A stretch of DNA of 64,000 nucleotides from Phoronis australis (GCA_002633005.1 NMRA01000187.1:9546-73545), one strand, 5' to 3'. Shown: positions 9,130 through 21,307, numbered from the stretch's first letter. Notes: generated by a model not told the origin, from the letters alone. A program made the numbers and translations.

Positions 9130-11630
9130 GAATGCATTACGCCCTCATCTCCGTCCGTCCGTCTGGCGTGCGGTGTCCGGTGTTCGCTGCTCTATCTCTA
9201 AAACGTATCTTCATGAAATTTTGCACGTGTTCCTTTCGTGAATGGGACAGCATGAGCGAACTTTCAGACGGATCCGACTACCGATGTGCCCCCTAGTGCA
9301 GGGCTTGGAATTTTCCGCGGAAACGCGGATTTCCGCTTTTTTGAAATGTGCTTTCCGCTTTTTTTATAATATTTCCGAGCAAAAAAAAAACGGATTTGAT
9401 ATGAAATTTCCGCGGCAAATTCCTTTCTTACGGCGGCGTTGCAGACGACGTTCACCTCGGAAAGCGGAAGTCTTTATGTTTCGGAGGAACGTAAATTGTC
9501 AACATTGCCGNAGACGCATGCTACTGATGGTGGTAACTTTTTTTTTAGGCCTTCCGATTTTTGCCGCGGAAAGGTTCACATTGACCATTTCAAAGGCTGG
9601 TTATCGGGCATGATTTGGGCCGTAAAAGTTTCCGCGTTTTTTGTCATTGGTCATTCCAAGCCCTGCTAGTGGCAATTTTAGTTTTTTACCTTTACCACTA
9701 TATCTTCGAAGGTCCTCGACGTATTTTCATAAAATTTGGCATACAGGCATCTATTAGTGAGATGACCCTAAACTTGCGTTTTCGGATGGATTCGACAAAG
9801 TTTGCACCACCTATTGGCCATTTTTGCTGTTTTTGCGTCCACCCCTCTATCAATCAAACCTCTCAAAAGGATGATTGTGAAATTTGGCACGTATGTTCTG
9901 ACTATGAAGTGGATGGCTGTCGCTGATTTTCCTATGATTTTGACTACTGTGGCGCTTCCTATTGGTAGTTTTTTTTTTGCGGTTATGGCATTATCTACTA
10001 AGCTGTTCGAAGGATCTTTACTAAATATATTAAGTGTATATTATGTTGACAAGGGACAACAGCAACTTTCAGACGAATGTGACTACTGGTGTGACCCCTA
10101 GTGGCAATTTCATTTTTTTACGTTTACCTCTGCATGTTCAAAGGTCCTCAACATATTTTCACAAAATTTGGCATACAGGCATCTCTTGATGCGATGATGC
10201 TATCGTTTTCAGATGGATTCGACCTAGTTTGCGCCACCTAGTGGCCACTTTGCCGTTTTCAATTATATTTTTTGACGTCCACTCATCTGTCAACCAAACG
10301 CTTTCGGGTTAATTGTGAAAATTGGCATGTATGTTTTTACTATGAAGTGGATGAGTGAGGCAAAAGGTACCCGCTCATCCAAAACCTTTACGACAAACAG
10401 ATGGCGCTTCTCATCAATCACGTGTCATTTTATCGCTCAAATAAGACTGTCTGCCAGCGCCTTGACCTACATTCTGCTGCTGCTGACTGTAGCCACAGGT
10501 CACGAGAGTTCACGAACCAGAACGTGTATGTCCTGATGAGTCGCGAATTTGTGTGAAAAAGAAATCTTTGTGTCCAACATTCCATGTTTAAAACCACTTT
10601 TGTAAAAACTATAACATATAATTAAGATGAAATCTACGCTGTTGTGGTTGCTCGGCCTAAATGCTGGGGTAAAATATATATTCAATGAACGTGACTATGG
10701 TGAGGCGACATATAAGTTGGTCAAATAAACCGATTTTTGCTCTTCAGTCGTCTAGTTTTTGAGCGAACTTATTGGTCAGTACTTTTGGATGAGCGGATAC
10801 CTTTTGCATGGGTGAAGCTGATTTGCCGACGAGTTCAACTACTGTGGCGCCTCCTGGTGGCAGTTTTGTTTTTTGCGCTTTACGCTGTATCTCGTAAACC
10901 GTTTGCAGGATCTTCATTTAATTTAGCAAGTGTATTTATATAATGTTGACAACAGACGACTATGACTTTCGGACAGATCTGAATTTTGGTGTGCCCTCTA
11001 GTGGCAATTTAATTTTTTATGTTAACCAGTCTTTATCTTCAAAGGTCCGCAAACAGATTTTCATAAAATTTTGAATATAGGCGTCTGTTGGTGAGATGAC
11101 GCTATCATCCTGTTTTTGGATGGAATCTAGGTATTTTGCGCCACCTGGTGGCCATTTTTCTGTTTTCAAATCTTGTTTTTGGCGTCCATGCCTCGATCAA
11201 CCAAATCATTCTGGTGATGATTTTGAAAATTGGACTATACGTTTTCAGTGTGAAGAAGACGTTTGATGATGGCGACTGACTACTGTGGCGCCTCCTAGTG
11301 GTAGTATTGTTTTGTTTTTCGCTCATAACTGTATCTCCAAAACACATTGAAGGATCTTTATTATATTTAGTAAGTGAATTTATGTGAAGATAACAGATGA
11401 TGACTGTCAGGCGGATTGAACGGACGCTGTGCCCACAAGTGTCAATTTCATTTTGATCTGTTTTCCTTTGTTTCTTTGAAGTTCCTTGACAGATTTTATG
11501 AAATATGGCATGATCCCGTTTTTGGATGGATTGTTCATTTTTGCGCCATCTAGTGGCCACTTTTATGATACAATTAAATAACCCTAAAAGCACACCATTT
11601 GCGATGCATTCGTCGGCGCAATTCAACACT
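9130..11630 (+). repeat. Array of a ~425-bp dispersed repeat (array 1)
   Basis: The same diverged modules recur in fixed order: a ctcctaaaccgtttgcagg-like block, a gtgccccctagtggcaat block, an aaaggtcctcaac block, then gcgccacctagtggcc, then tatgttcttactatgaagtgg. Anchors lie at about 9690, 10120, 11023 and 11457, giving a period near 425-430 bp, with unrelated DNA at about 10540-10740. Array 2 at 15095-16690 has the same start and end modules. It is non-coding; the long open frames in it are in shifting phase. Confidence 0.75.
9299..9665 (+). mobile_element. 367-bp hAT-like MITE with 6-bp target duplication
   Basis: Its ends are inverted (CAGGGCTTGGAAT ... ATTCCAAGCCCTG) and CTAGTG is duplicated on both sides (9293-9298 and 9666-9671). 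The empty site is visible in sibling modules of the host repeat (about 10990 and 15238), which read ctctagtggcaa or ccctagtggcca without the insert. The internal sequence is rich in ttccgc motifs and non-coding. The CAGGG tip suggests hAT, although canonical hAT duplications are 8 bp. Confidence 0.85.
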
Positions 11631-11639
11631 TCGCGTTGC

Positions 11640-12540
11640 TTTTGTTTCAATTTTTGTGTGGTTTCCTTCTGGTATTTTGGCATAATTTCAAGTTGTTAGG
11701 ACGAAAGTTTGTGAATAATAAACGCAACATATTGCTTTTGTTTACTAACAAGCCAAGGATTACTACAAGCAATGTTAGGTGTGTAGATTACGAAGTTTGT
11801 GTAGACATTGAATGGTTTTTGGTATTCTTCCTTACAGCAATGTGTAAAGTGGTTTAATAAAGCTGCGAAAAAAGAGAGACAAGAATTGAGGTATGTAACA
11901 TATCTGAATGTGGCAGCTTATTTTCTGCTTAAATCTCGGTAACCAAGGACTGCATACTTAATTCTCGTTACCAAGGACTGCATGGCCCTCTTAAATCATC
12001 ATAGCCAAGGAATGCATTCTTAAATTCTTGTAGTCAAGGATTGTGAGGTAAATTCTCGTAGTCAAGGACTATGTGATAAATTCTCGTAGTTGAGGCCTAT
12101 GATTAAATCCTCATATCTAAGGGCTGTATTTCTGAATCCCATAACCAAGGATTGTACAATGCTTATTCTCTACAGCTCTCTATCCAGGCAGCAGCTTCCG
12201 CTAAAATAGTGCTGAGCATACAATAATTTGTGTGAATTTGTTCCATTTTAAGAGTCAACATCCGTAATTAGCTGAAACCTCCAAAACCATTCGGAGGTTG
12301 GCGACCTTTAACCCATGCACTGAATCTATCTCATCAAATGGATTCTCTGCTATTCTCAAACCTTTTTTAGCAAATAATTCATTCAAGGAATGTGGAGTTA
12401 ACAACATTGTCATAAGTCATTCAGTCGGATGATACATTGTTGTTTGTACTTATTCGATTGTTTATATTAAGTAAAATCAAATTACTGGGACCAGGGATAA
12501 AGAAGCTCCAACGTAAAGACACCTTCACCGAGATCATGAA
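11640..12540. other. Non-genic FPGS-intron sequence
   Basis: It contains the degenerate tandem repeat at 11930-12160. No exon recognised. Confidence 0.45.
11930..12160. repeat. Degenerate tandem repeat, ~30-35 bp
   Basis: About seven to eight diverged copies of a unit like aaattctcgtagtcaaggac, with variable spacing. Confidence 0.7.
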
Positions 12541-12544
12541 AAAC

Positions 12545-12830
12545 TCTATGATACATTATCCATATTATGGTATTGGCTCTATGATACATTATCCATATTA
12601 TGGTATTGGCTCTATGATGCATTATCCATATTATGTTGTTGGCTGTATGATGCATTATCCATATTATGGTGTTGGCTCTATGATGCATTATCCATATTAT
12701 GGTGTTGGCTGTATGATGCATTATCCATATTATGGTGTTGGCTCTATGATACATTATCCATATTATGGTGTTGGCTCAATGATGCATTATCCATATTATG
12801 TTGTTGGCTCAGTGATGCATTATCCATATC
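12545..12830. repeat. 33-bp minisatellite
   Basis: Almost nine copies of a 33-bp unit (tatgatgcattatccatatt plus atggtgttggc). Because the unit length is divisible by three, both strands stay open, giving MMHYPYYGVGS repeats on plus and IIWIMHHRANT on minus. No flanking coding evidence was seen, so it is treated as non-coding. Confidence 0.95.
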
Positions 12831-13407
12831 TAAAATGCTCAGAACACTTCCATCGCTTGCCACAGTGTGTCGCTAGCGTATCATTCTGTGCCCATATGTA
12901 ATTTCCTGGAAACTTTTGGAAGGATTCTTTTCTGAGAACTTTAAGCATAGGAGGGAGCGTATCAGACTTGGTGACGTGTAACTTGTTAATGTGACTGGGT
13001 GAAATGTTGAACATTCACGGTTGTTTCAGTTTAAAGCATGCGCCGCTTTGTGGCAAACATGACCACCCATGTATTTGAGATTTTATTTAGACCATGTTGG
13101 AATGGCAAGTGTGACATTTTACCTGAATTGATACAGTTACAGAGCAAGTAATCACAGCCTGAATAGAGACATTCTTTGTGAGATGAGTGTCAATTAATAC
13201 ATTATGAATTAATAAAAGCTATTTTTTGTGTAAAATGTTCAGAATGAGGAGTTTGTATCACTGTAGAGTTTGCTATGACATGACGCCACAAGCTGGGCAA
13301 TCTGGATAAGATCGAGAACACCTTGGTTTTGTGTCACATATATTCGTTCACTAATAAACAACAAAAGTACAATCAATGAAATATCCTTAAACTGACACTA
13401 CATTACT

Positions 13408-13567
13408 AGATAACAATGCACACTATTTAAACAACATATCCAACAACAGATAACAATGCACACTATTTAAACAACATATCCAACAACAGATAACAATGCA
13501 CACTATTTAAACAACATATCCAACAACAGATAACAATGCACACTATTTAAACAACATATCCAACAAA
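13408..13567. repeat. 40-bp tandem repeat, 4 copies
   Basis: The unit starts agataacaatgcacactatt. The copies are essentially identical. Confidence 0.97.
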
Positions 13568-13723
13568 CGTAACTACACTATCAATTACAGATTAAGAAAC
13601 TTCTCACTGACCAAAGTCTCCACTAACTCCACACATTGTAAGAGAAAACAAAATAATAATAATACTTCAGCGTACTCAATGTGAATGCCTTTGGCTGTCC
13701 AAGATTAACATCCATTTCATGAG

Positions 13724-13875
13724 ACTTTCAGAAAACTAATGGAAGCTGTTGTACCCGACACCCAATCTGAATTGAATGGGTCAAAGAAAGAACCTCAATG
13801 GAAACAGAGTCACACAGTCAAGAAGACGTACTACCAGATGATGAGAAGACACCTGTTGACTATAATGCAAACTAC
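13724..13875 (+). CDS. Possible FPGS linker exon
   Basis: A 152-base open segment with an AG acceptor at 13722-13723 and a GTAAAA donor at 13876. It starts on a codon boundary and ends with two bases of a codon, exactly what is needed between the exons at 8843-8940 and 16965-17040. The product begins TFRKLMEAVVPDTQSELNG and is hydrophilic, as the variable linker before the LLIFNTTGDR strand should be. It lacks the Cys-x2-Trp-Phe motif expected right after LDGAHNSQSIQ, so at least part is unconfirmed. Chance is a serious alternative. Confidence 0.25.
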
Positions 13876-14001
13876 GTAAAAAAACAAAACTCATCAATGT
13901 GAACTAACATGCTATGCTCAAGTACAAACAATAGTCACTGTGATAAGTGCTGACACCTTTGTTAGGAAATCTTACACTAACAAGATATGCACTCAAGTGG
14001 A

Positions 14002-14448
14002 AAAGAACCATTCACTGTTCACCCCTGTGTTTTCAGCTAAAGAACCATTCACTGTTCTCCCCTGTGTTTTCAGCTAAAGAACCATTCACTGTTCACCCCT
14101 GTGTTTTCAGCTAAAGAACCATTCACTGTTCACCCCAGTGTTTTCAGCTAAAGAACCATTCACTGTTCACCCCTGTGTTTTCAGCTAAAGAACCATTCAC
14201 TGTTCTCCCCTGTGTTTTCAGCTAAAGAACCATTCACTGTTCACCCCTGTGTTTTCAGCTAAAGAACCATTCACTGTTCACCCCTGTGTTTTCAGCTAAA
14301 GAACCATTCACTGTTCACCCCTGTGTTTTCAGCTAAAGAACCATTCACTGTTCACCCCTGTGTTTTCAGCTAAAGAACCATTCACTGTTCACCCCTGTGT
14401 TTTCAGCTAAAGAACCATTCACTGTTCACCCCTGTGTTTTCAGCTAAA
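14002..14448. repeat. 37-bp tandem repeat, 12 copies
   Basis: The unit is agctaaagaaccattcactg followed by ttcacccctgtgttttc. Variants differ at one or two bases. Confidence 0.97.
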
Positions 14449-14546
14449 TCCTCGGCACACCAAAGACTTGATGGTGCCTTCACAAATTGAAGTGAATTAA
14501 ACACAATGCATAGGATTAGCTGAACATGCTGGATGAGAAAATGATT

Positions 14547-14674
14547 GTCTTAACCCTACACCCATGTTTTGTGTAAGAGTTTCACAGTCTTAACCCTACA
14601 CCCATGTTTTGTGTAGGAGTTTCACAGTCTTAACCCTACACCCCTGTTTTGTGTAGGAGTTTCACAGTCTTAAA
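14547..14674. repeat. 40-bp tandem repeat, 3 copies
   Basis: The unit begins gtcttaaccctacacccatg; a fourth copy breaks off at 14675. Confidence 0.95.
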
Positions 14675-15094
14675 CCTAACTATGCGCAAGGCAAATGACC
14701 AAAATGACTGCCTCTTAAAATTGAAAAGTAAATAGCAGTCGTCTTTGAATTTTTAAAACCAATGCATTATGAGAGAACTTAAAGCCTTCTTCAGCATCAT
14801 ACATGTAGCGTAGCAACAAGCATTAGCTTGTGAATTGATTATCACGGTTAGTCACAGTCTGGCTTAGGCGTTGGCTTAACAAAACCTAACAGTTAGCCTA
14901 GGAGTTATCGCTGTACTCGGAAACTCGGTAGACTTTGATTTTTTCTTAAAACAATCTATTGCCAATTTGGTCATGCGACCATGTATTATTAATAAAAATT
15001 GCCAAAAAATACTGTTCATACATAGATGTCAAAACATCAGTATCAATAACATGATTATTTTTATGCACCCGCGTAAATTTTTTATGTGGTCGCA

Positions 15095-16690
15095 TATTGC
15101 TGTCATCTCTGTCTGGGCGTCCAGCATCGCAGTCGTATCTCCTAAACCCATAGCAGGATCTTTATGAAATTTGGCACACGTGTTTATATTAGGCTGACAA
15201 GAGATGACGACAAATTTCTGACCTCTCCGGCTACCAGTGTGCCCCCTAGTGGCCAATTAAGTTTTTTATTAAGCTTACCTCTGTATCTTTGGAGGTCCTC
15301 AACGTATTTTGATAAAATTGGACAGTTAAGCATCTATTAGTGAGATGATGCCATCCCCTCGTTTTCAGACGGATTCGAAGTACTTTGCGCCACCTAGTGG
15401 CCATTTTTACTGTTTTTGAGTCTGTTTTGTGGCGTCCACCCTTCTATCAACCAAACCGCTCTTGGTATGATTTTGAACATTGGCATATTATGTTCTTACT
15501 GAAAAGAGGGCAGCTGAGGATGATTTTCTGACGACTTCGACTACTGTGGCAGTTTTCGCAACCTTGGCTGTATCTCCTAAACCGTTTAGCAGGATCTTTA
15601 ACTAAATGCGGTAAGTATATGATATTGACCAGGAACGACGACGACTTTCACATCGATCGGTCTACGGTTGCACCCTGTTGTGGTAATTTTAGTTTTTTGT
15701 GTTTACCTTAATATCTTCAAAGGTCCTCAACGGATTTTCATAAAGTTTGTCTGATAGGCATGTATTATTGAGATGACGCTATCCTCCCGTTTTCATATGG
15801 GTTCGAGGTATTTTGCAACACTTAGTGGGTCTGTTTTGTGGCGTCCACCCCTTTAACAATCAAGCCGTTCAAAGGATGGTCCTGAAAATTGGCATGTATG
15901 TTCTTACTATGAAGGGGGTGGCTGACGATGGTTTTTCGACGACTTCGACCACTGTGGTGCCTCCTAGTGGCAGTTTCGTTTGTTTGCGCCCATGGCTGTA
16001 TATCCAAAACCGTTTGCAGGATCTTTACAACACTTAGCACTAATGATGTTGACAATAATCGACAAACATTTTCGCACAGATCTGTCCATCAATATGCCCC
16101 CTGGTGGCAAGTTTTTAACGTTTACCTCTGTATCAACGAATGTTCATAAAATTTGGAATATAGACTTATATTGGTGAGGTGACGCTACCCTACCGTTTTC
16201 AGATGGATTCGGGGTATTTTGTGCCACCTAGTGGCCATTTTTACTGTTTCTGAGTCTGATTTTTGCGTCCAAACCATTCTCAGGATGATTTGAAAATTGG
16301 CGTATATGTTCTCAATGTGATGAGGACGATTGATGATGACGACTTCGAATACTGTGGCACATCCTATTGGTATTTTTTGCGCCCACAGCTCTATCTCCCA
16401 AACCCACTGCAGGATTTTATTAATCTTAGTAAGTGTATTTATATGAAGATAACAACAGACGACCACTTTCAGGTAGACGCTGTACCCCTAGTGTCAATTT
16501 CATTTTTTGATTCCCTTTGTTTCTCTGAAGTTCCTTTACAGATTTTTATCAAATTTGGCAAAGAAGCTATGGCATGTTCTGTTTTCAGATGGGTTGCACA
16601 TTGTGTGGCATCTAATGGCCATTTTTATGATAGAAATAAACAACTTTAGACTGAAGCACACGGTTTGCGGTGCATTAGCTGGGCACATTT
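15095..16690 (+). repeat. Array of the ~425-bp dispersed repeat (array 2)
   Basis: Same modules and order as array 1 (9130-11630). It starts with a tatgcacccgcgtaaatttt block, and the tttacctctgtat anchor recurs at about 15278, 15703 and 16121. The terminal module with aagttcctttacag and gatagaaataa matches the end of array 1. It is non-coding. Confidence 0.75.
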
Positions 16691-16964
16691 CAACAGTCCA
16701 CATTTCTCTTGTTATTTGATATCAATGTCCAAGATGGAATCTCCAAGTTTTGTTTACAACATTTTGTAATCATAGCCTTGATTTGGTTCTTACAACAGTT
16801 TTTGAATTGCTCAGATCTTGTCTACAGGTAGCTATTCCCTCTCAAACCTGAACTACTCCAGTTTGTCCATGTTTAAATTGTTGAAGAATGTTGTGATACT
16901 TTACATTATTCACACCATTGTTGTGTAAGGAATCAGTTGTATTATAGTTATTTATTTCTTTTAG

Positions 16965-17040
16965 TGGGAACGTGTCAAGACTGCTCATCTTTAATACTAC
17001 TGGAGACCGTAATCCCAAGACACTGCTGCAACCACTAATG
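16965..17040 (+). CDS. FPGS: Folylpolyglutamate synthase, NTTGDR exon
   Basis: A ttttag acceptor and a gtatgc donor bound 76 bases encoding GNVSRLLIFNTTGDRNPKTL, then LQPLM. The LLFNxTGDRxPxxLL segment is conserved across animal folylpolyglutamate synthases and forms a central strand of the C-terminal domain. One leading base completes a codon from the previous exon, and the exon ends on a codon boundary that joins in frame with 20624-20687. Confidence 0.87.
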
Positions 17041-17567
17041 GTATGCATGTCAACTGATTGGTCAAGTGGTCACTCAACTAATCAGTCAATTGATCAGACA
17101 ACTGGTCAGTCCACTGGTCAGTTGACTGTTCATTCTGGTTTTATGTGTTAAATATCAACATCACATCAATGGAAACAGATCAATGTGTCGATATGTGATT
17201 ATAGATTTGATTGCAAACTTACTGGAGAGTTGGAGCATCCTGGAGATAGGTTTGTCTGTGATAAATAGTGAGGACTTTCCCAGAAAAATCCATATGGGGG
17301 GCAGCAGTTGATTTAAAAATTTATAGGAGGTTGTCTGTTGAAGTGAATTCAAATTATGTGAGGTCCTTCTTGGAAGCAGTATATCATTAAAAATGGGGGG
17401 TATGTTTTGTCCTGTAAATGTTGTCATGTTGTCAAAACCATCTGAAAATAATTAAAAACTTGCCAAAAATTCACTTACCCATAAATACCCAAAAAACAAC
17501 AAAACAAGCCCCAGTTGCTAGTGTGCACAGTGCAGTATGAATATTACACCATTATCAAGTCATGGGC

Positions 17568-17747
17568 AACTTGATTACATGCACAAGTTGTACAGTCATA
17601 TTAGAATAAAATAACTTGATTACATGCACAAGTTGTACAGTCATATTAGAATAAAATAACTTGATTACATGCACAAGTTGTACAGTCATATTAGAATAAA
17701 ATAACTTGATTACATGCACAAGTTGTACAGTCATATTAGAATAAAAT
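17568..17747. repeat. 45-bp tandem repeat, 4 copies
   Basis: The unit starts aacttgattacatgcacaag. Copies appear identical and the unit length keeps frames open. Confidence 0.97.
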
Positions 17748-17759
17748 AATTGCAACACT

Positions 17760-18530
17760 AAACTGGTGATGACACATCAAGAATATTTATTGAGTCAGAT
17801 ACACAACTTCTAGTATTCAATCGTCATAGCAGCATAAAAGTGTTCATGGAGACATTTAAAAGGTGAAAAAATCTCGATGAAATTACAGAGACACGTGGTG
17901 GACAGAGACACCTGGTGCCTTCCTAAAGTTTTGCTTACAGGTGTCTTTGAAAAGCAAGTTTCTCATAACTGACATCAGTTGTAATCTTGCAGGGAATTTC
18001 TCTACCCCCACAAAATCTTTTGGTCGAATATAATGGGCATCCCTCCGTCCCTTTGTGTGGACGAGGATCGGTCTGTCTGTCATTATCATTTCTTGTCCAT
18101 CAATTATTTCAAGAACCGCTTAGCACATAATGATCAAATTTGGTATCGAGGTAATCAGTTTGGATGCGCCAGCATTGCCGATTATCTTGAAACCGCTTAA
18201 CGATCATAATGACATTTGGCATAGAGATAGACGGCTGGTATGCACTGGCACCAGTTGACTTTTGGACGGATTTGGTTACCGTAGCACCCCTGTAGGCCAT
18301 TTTAGTTTTTGACAAGACAGGTTGATTATCTCAAAAAGTGCTAGGCCCAACTAGATGAAATTTGGCACAAGGATATATGGCAAGGATTGGTGCGCAGCCA
18401 CAATTCTATTTTTGTTTTGATTAGCCTATCCTCTTTTCCCTTGAGTTTTTGACAGTATTTGACAAGACAGCTAGTTCTTGTCCCTGGATCATGTAAGTAC
18501 TTAACAGGTCATCCTAGAGGCATTTTTTTA
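17760..18530. repeat. Diverged relative of the ~425-bp repeat
   Basis: About 18030-18450 contains ccgtccctttgtgtggacga, then aagaaccgcttagcac and gaaatttggcacaagg blocks resembling the phrases of the 9130 and 15095 arrays, but rearranged. No gene recognised. Confidence 0.4.
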
Positions 18531-18531
18531 C

Positions 18532-18795
18532 AAAAACCGGACGATCGCCGCACAAATAAAAAAGTTCATGTTCAATTCAACATTTCGTCTTTTCATTAGA
18601 CATCATCAGGATCATATTTACAACAATATATATTCAATGTATCTCTCACTTCACTCTATGGATGTTACCCGAGCTGTATGTTGGCACTTGTTGTCCAAAA
18701 TTGTTGTAAATATGATCCTGATGATGTCTAATGAAAAGACGAAACGTTGAATTGAACATGAACTTTTTTATTTGTGCGGCGATCGTCCGGTTTTT
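18532..18795. mobile_element. Foldback element with hammerhead-like core
   Basis: Two 96-bp arms (18532-18627 and 18700-18795) are inverted copies with one visible mismatch, separated by 72 bases. Each arm, read toward its outer end, holds ctgatga, a three-pair gtc/gac stem-loop and gaaac (gaaat in the left arm). This resembles the conserved core of hammerhead ribozymes in Penelope-like retroelement repeats. An extra U at the base of stem II departs from the consensus. No target duplication is evident. Confidence 0.7.
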
Positions 18796-18964
18796 GATCT
18801 TATTGTGGCCAAAAACTGATTTAATTTTTTACAAGTGTTGCATTTTATATCTGAACCTATTAAATTATGGGTGGAGAAATAAATTAGAAAAATATGGGCA
18901 GTGGGTAAAAAATATAAGTGCCTTCCCCCCTCCCATACACCTTTTGCTGGAACAGCCCTGGGTT

Positions 18965-20465
18965 CAAGGCTTGGAATTTTCCGCGGAAACACGGATTTCC
19001 GCTTTTTCCTCTTACTCCTTCCGCGCATTTTTGTTATATTTCGGCGTAAAAAAGCGGATTTGCCATAAAATTTCCGCTTTAAATTGGTTTCTAACCGCGG
19101 TGTTGCCGACGACTCGAAAAGCGGAAACTGCTCTTTATTTTTTGAGAAACGAAAATCGTAATTGCCGGGGCACCTGGGATAGCGTGGTTCATCAAGGGCA
19201 TCTGCATACAGTATAAATCGCGGTGACAAATAGTGCGATTCTGCGGCCAAAAATGCATGGAGCTCGGAGTGGACAATATTTGGTGGAAGAAATGGTCAAC
19301 GTGTTCTCAAACGATAAAGGTCTGGATTTGTGCTCTGTAAACGTTGACTGACAATTACGGGTGCGTAGCCAAATCGCGGAGGACCTGAAAATGTTGAAAC
19401 ACAAGAAAGAAAAACGCATTCTGATAGGAAATTCAACTGTAACCGGTAATTCGTTGGTTTGGAATCATGGAACCTGAGTGATGTTTGAAATTCCTTTGTT
19501 TAATCCCACATGCAAGCCCGTGCCAGCAGTTGGCAAGTCGCTAGGCTCGAGTCCAATCTACTGCGTGCCGCTGAAACGGGATACAAAGTGCTATTTTTGT
19601 TACTGCAACTGTGTTTTTAAATTGCCGTTGATGTATTCCAGTAATAATATTTCGACATTTTTCATGGTTTATTTTTATTTAAACGTGTAGTTTTGACCAA
19701 CTCGAGTTTTGCAGTTCAAGAGGGAAGTGGTCATGTGGTAGCTAGGTTCTGAATGATCTGATTGGTCTAAGCCATTGTTTACAAATTCTGCCTGCCTATT
19801 TTCAGTGTCCTGATAGAACTTCATTTCTTATGTCACATAGTTTGTTCTACACCAGTGTGGCTTATCAACAATTATCTTCTGTAAATACTGTTTTAAACTG
19901 AAAATTTTGGCCTACTTAGAAGTGTGATAGATGTTTTCTATAGTATGTTGCTTTTTACTTTTATTTTTCCATGCTAATATTTGGGGTATTAGCCACAGGT
20001 TTTCGTCGTGACTTTTTCCATTGCGTTGGAATACATTCTTTGTTGGAATTAAATGTGTCCGTATTTCAGGCTTCCAGATAATCTCTGGGTCGATTTTCAA
20101 TTTTTTGAAATAATTTTCTATTGTAATTATAAGAACTTAAAATAATGAAAATAATTTTATAGGTCTCCCTGCAGCAAATCAAGAATAACCTTGTCACTCA
20201 CACTGCAAATTTTGCATCACTATCTTTATTATTTATAATTTAAAAAAATATCCTTTTTGCATCTAATTGCCTTCATTGTTGTTGCTGAAATAGATATCAG
20301 GTACTGCTTAAAATGAGTGCGTTTTGCCAACACAACACAGTTACAGGGCATCTTGTGTTAAATAGCTTACTTTCGATCTGTTGAGGTATGCTTGCTTAGA
20401 TTGCTGTGTGTATTTGGGGCAGTAAAAATTTTCCTCTTTTTTGTCATGGGTCATTCCAAGTCCTG
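18965..20465 (+). mobile_element. 1.5-kb hAT-like element (copy 2)
   Basis: The left end CAAGGCTTGGAATTTTCCGC and right end GGTCATTCCAAGTCCTG match the ends of the 9299-9665 copy. TGGGTT is duplicated at 18959-18964 and 20466-20471, again six bases. The first 200 bp resemble the short copy; the centre is longer and unrelated to known proteins. No transposase recognised, so it is probably non-autonomous. Confidence 0.8.
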
Positions 20466-20623
20466 TGGGTTACTGAGTGTGATTAGACGACAAATGGCGA
20501 CCACTTATTAACCACTAGCTGTTAGTGCTAAAGTCTTCATTTACTGATTTTTTTCAAAGTAATTGTTACTTTTCACCCAAATTCCAGAGTGATGTGCTAT
20601 TCAGGTGTTGTTTTATTTTCCAG

Positions 20624-20687
20624 AATGCAGGTTTTGATTGTGCGGTATTCTGCCCAAACCAAACAAAGCTGGTGACTGCAAACGACG
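20624..20687 (+). CDS. FPGS: Folylpolyglutamate synthase, VFCPN exon
   Basis: A ttttccag acceptor and a GTCAGT donor bound 64 bases encoding NAGFDCAVFCPNQTKLVTAN and one further codon plus a base. The FDxAVFCPN motif follows the NTTGDR exon in the family. Phase works in both directions: it starts on a codon boundary, and its last base (G) joins AT of the next exon to give Asp. Confidence 0.87.
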
Positions 20688-21307
20688 GTCAGTAATTAGC
20701 TTAAAAGTGTTCAGTATTGTTGGCCAATCAGAGTGCTAAGAAATGACTTGCTGAAGTCAACATATACATCAACACAATCAGGCTTGGATAACTCTTGGAT
20801 AAATCTTGGATAACTCTTGTAAAGCTATTGTCATCTGTGTTGATCATAATTAGGATTAGTCAACATAAAAGCCGTTATTGGTCAAACATGGAAAATTGTC
20901 ACGGATTGCGCTGAAAAGTCGATGCAAGGTTATTTTTCTTGGCATGATCTCAAGAACAAAATGTACAGTCAGTTTTTGCCAAACTCAGAAATCATTAATT
21001 TTGTATAAATTGAAACGAGATGAACCTACTTGTATAACAAAATGTTGGTTCTTTGACAGAAACTAAGAACGCTGTTGCGTTATTGAAGCACCACTCAATC
21101 ATGACTATGTTGTAACCAATGACAACGCTCAGTACACAATCATGTCTATGTTTTAATCAATGACAACGCTGAGTACATAATCATGCCTATGTTGTAATCA
21201 AGTTGGATTGTGGGAAATGGAAGAAATAAGAGTTATCCGATATTTAGAATTACAGTAAAGTATGACTTGTAGTTTGAAGGGTCTTGATGCCTTGTGTACT
21301 GTTGTAG

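Noticed and set aside
12437-12901. 154-codon frame with MMHYPYYGVGS repeats as a gene
   Set aside because: It is a 33-bp minisatellite; both strands are open only because the unit is a multiple of three, and the flanks show no coding character.
13724-13875. Firm assignment as the missing FPGS exon
   Set aside because: Phase and splice sites fit, but the expected Cys-x2-Trp-Phe motif is absent, so it is kept only as a low-confidence feature.
9802-16649. Several 70-130 codon frames in the ~425-bp repeat arrays
   Set aside because: They fall in different phases of the same repeat modules and none persists between copies.
21262-21307. ATG at 21262 as start of a separate 192-residue protein
   Set aside because: The downstream product is the FPGS C-terminus and a phase-correct acceptor lies at 21302-21307; the ATG falls in the intron.
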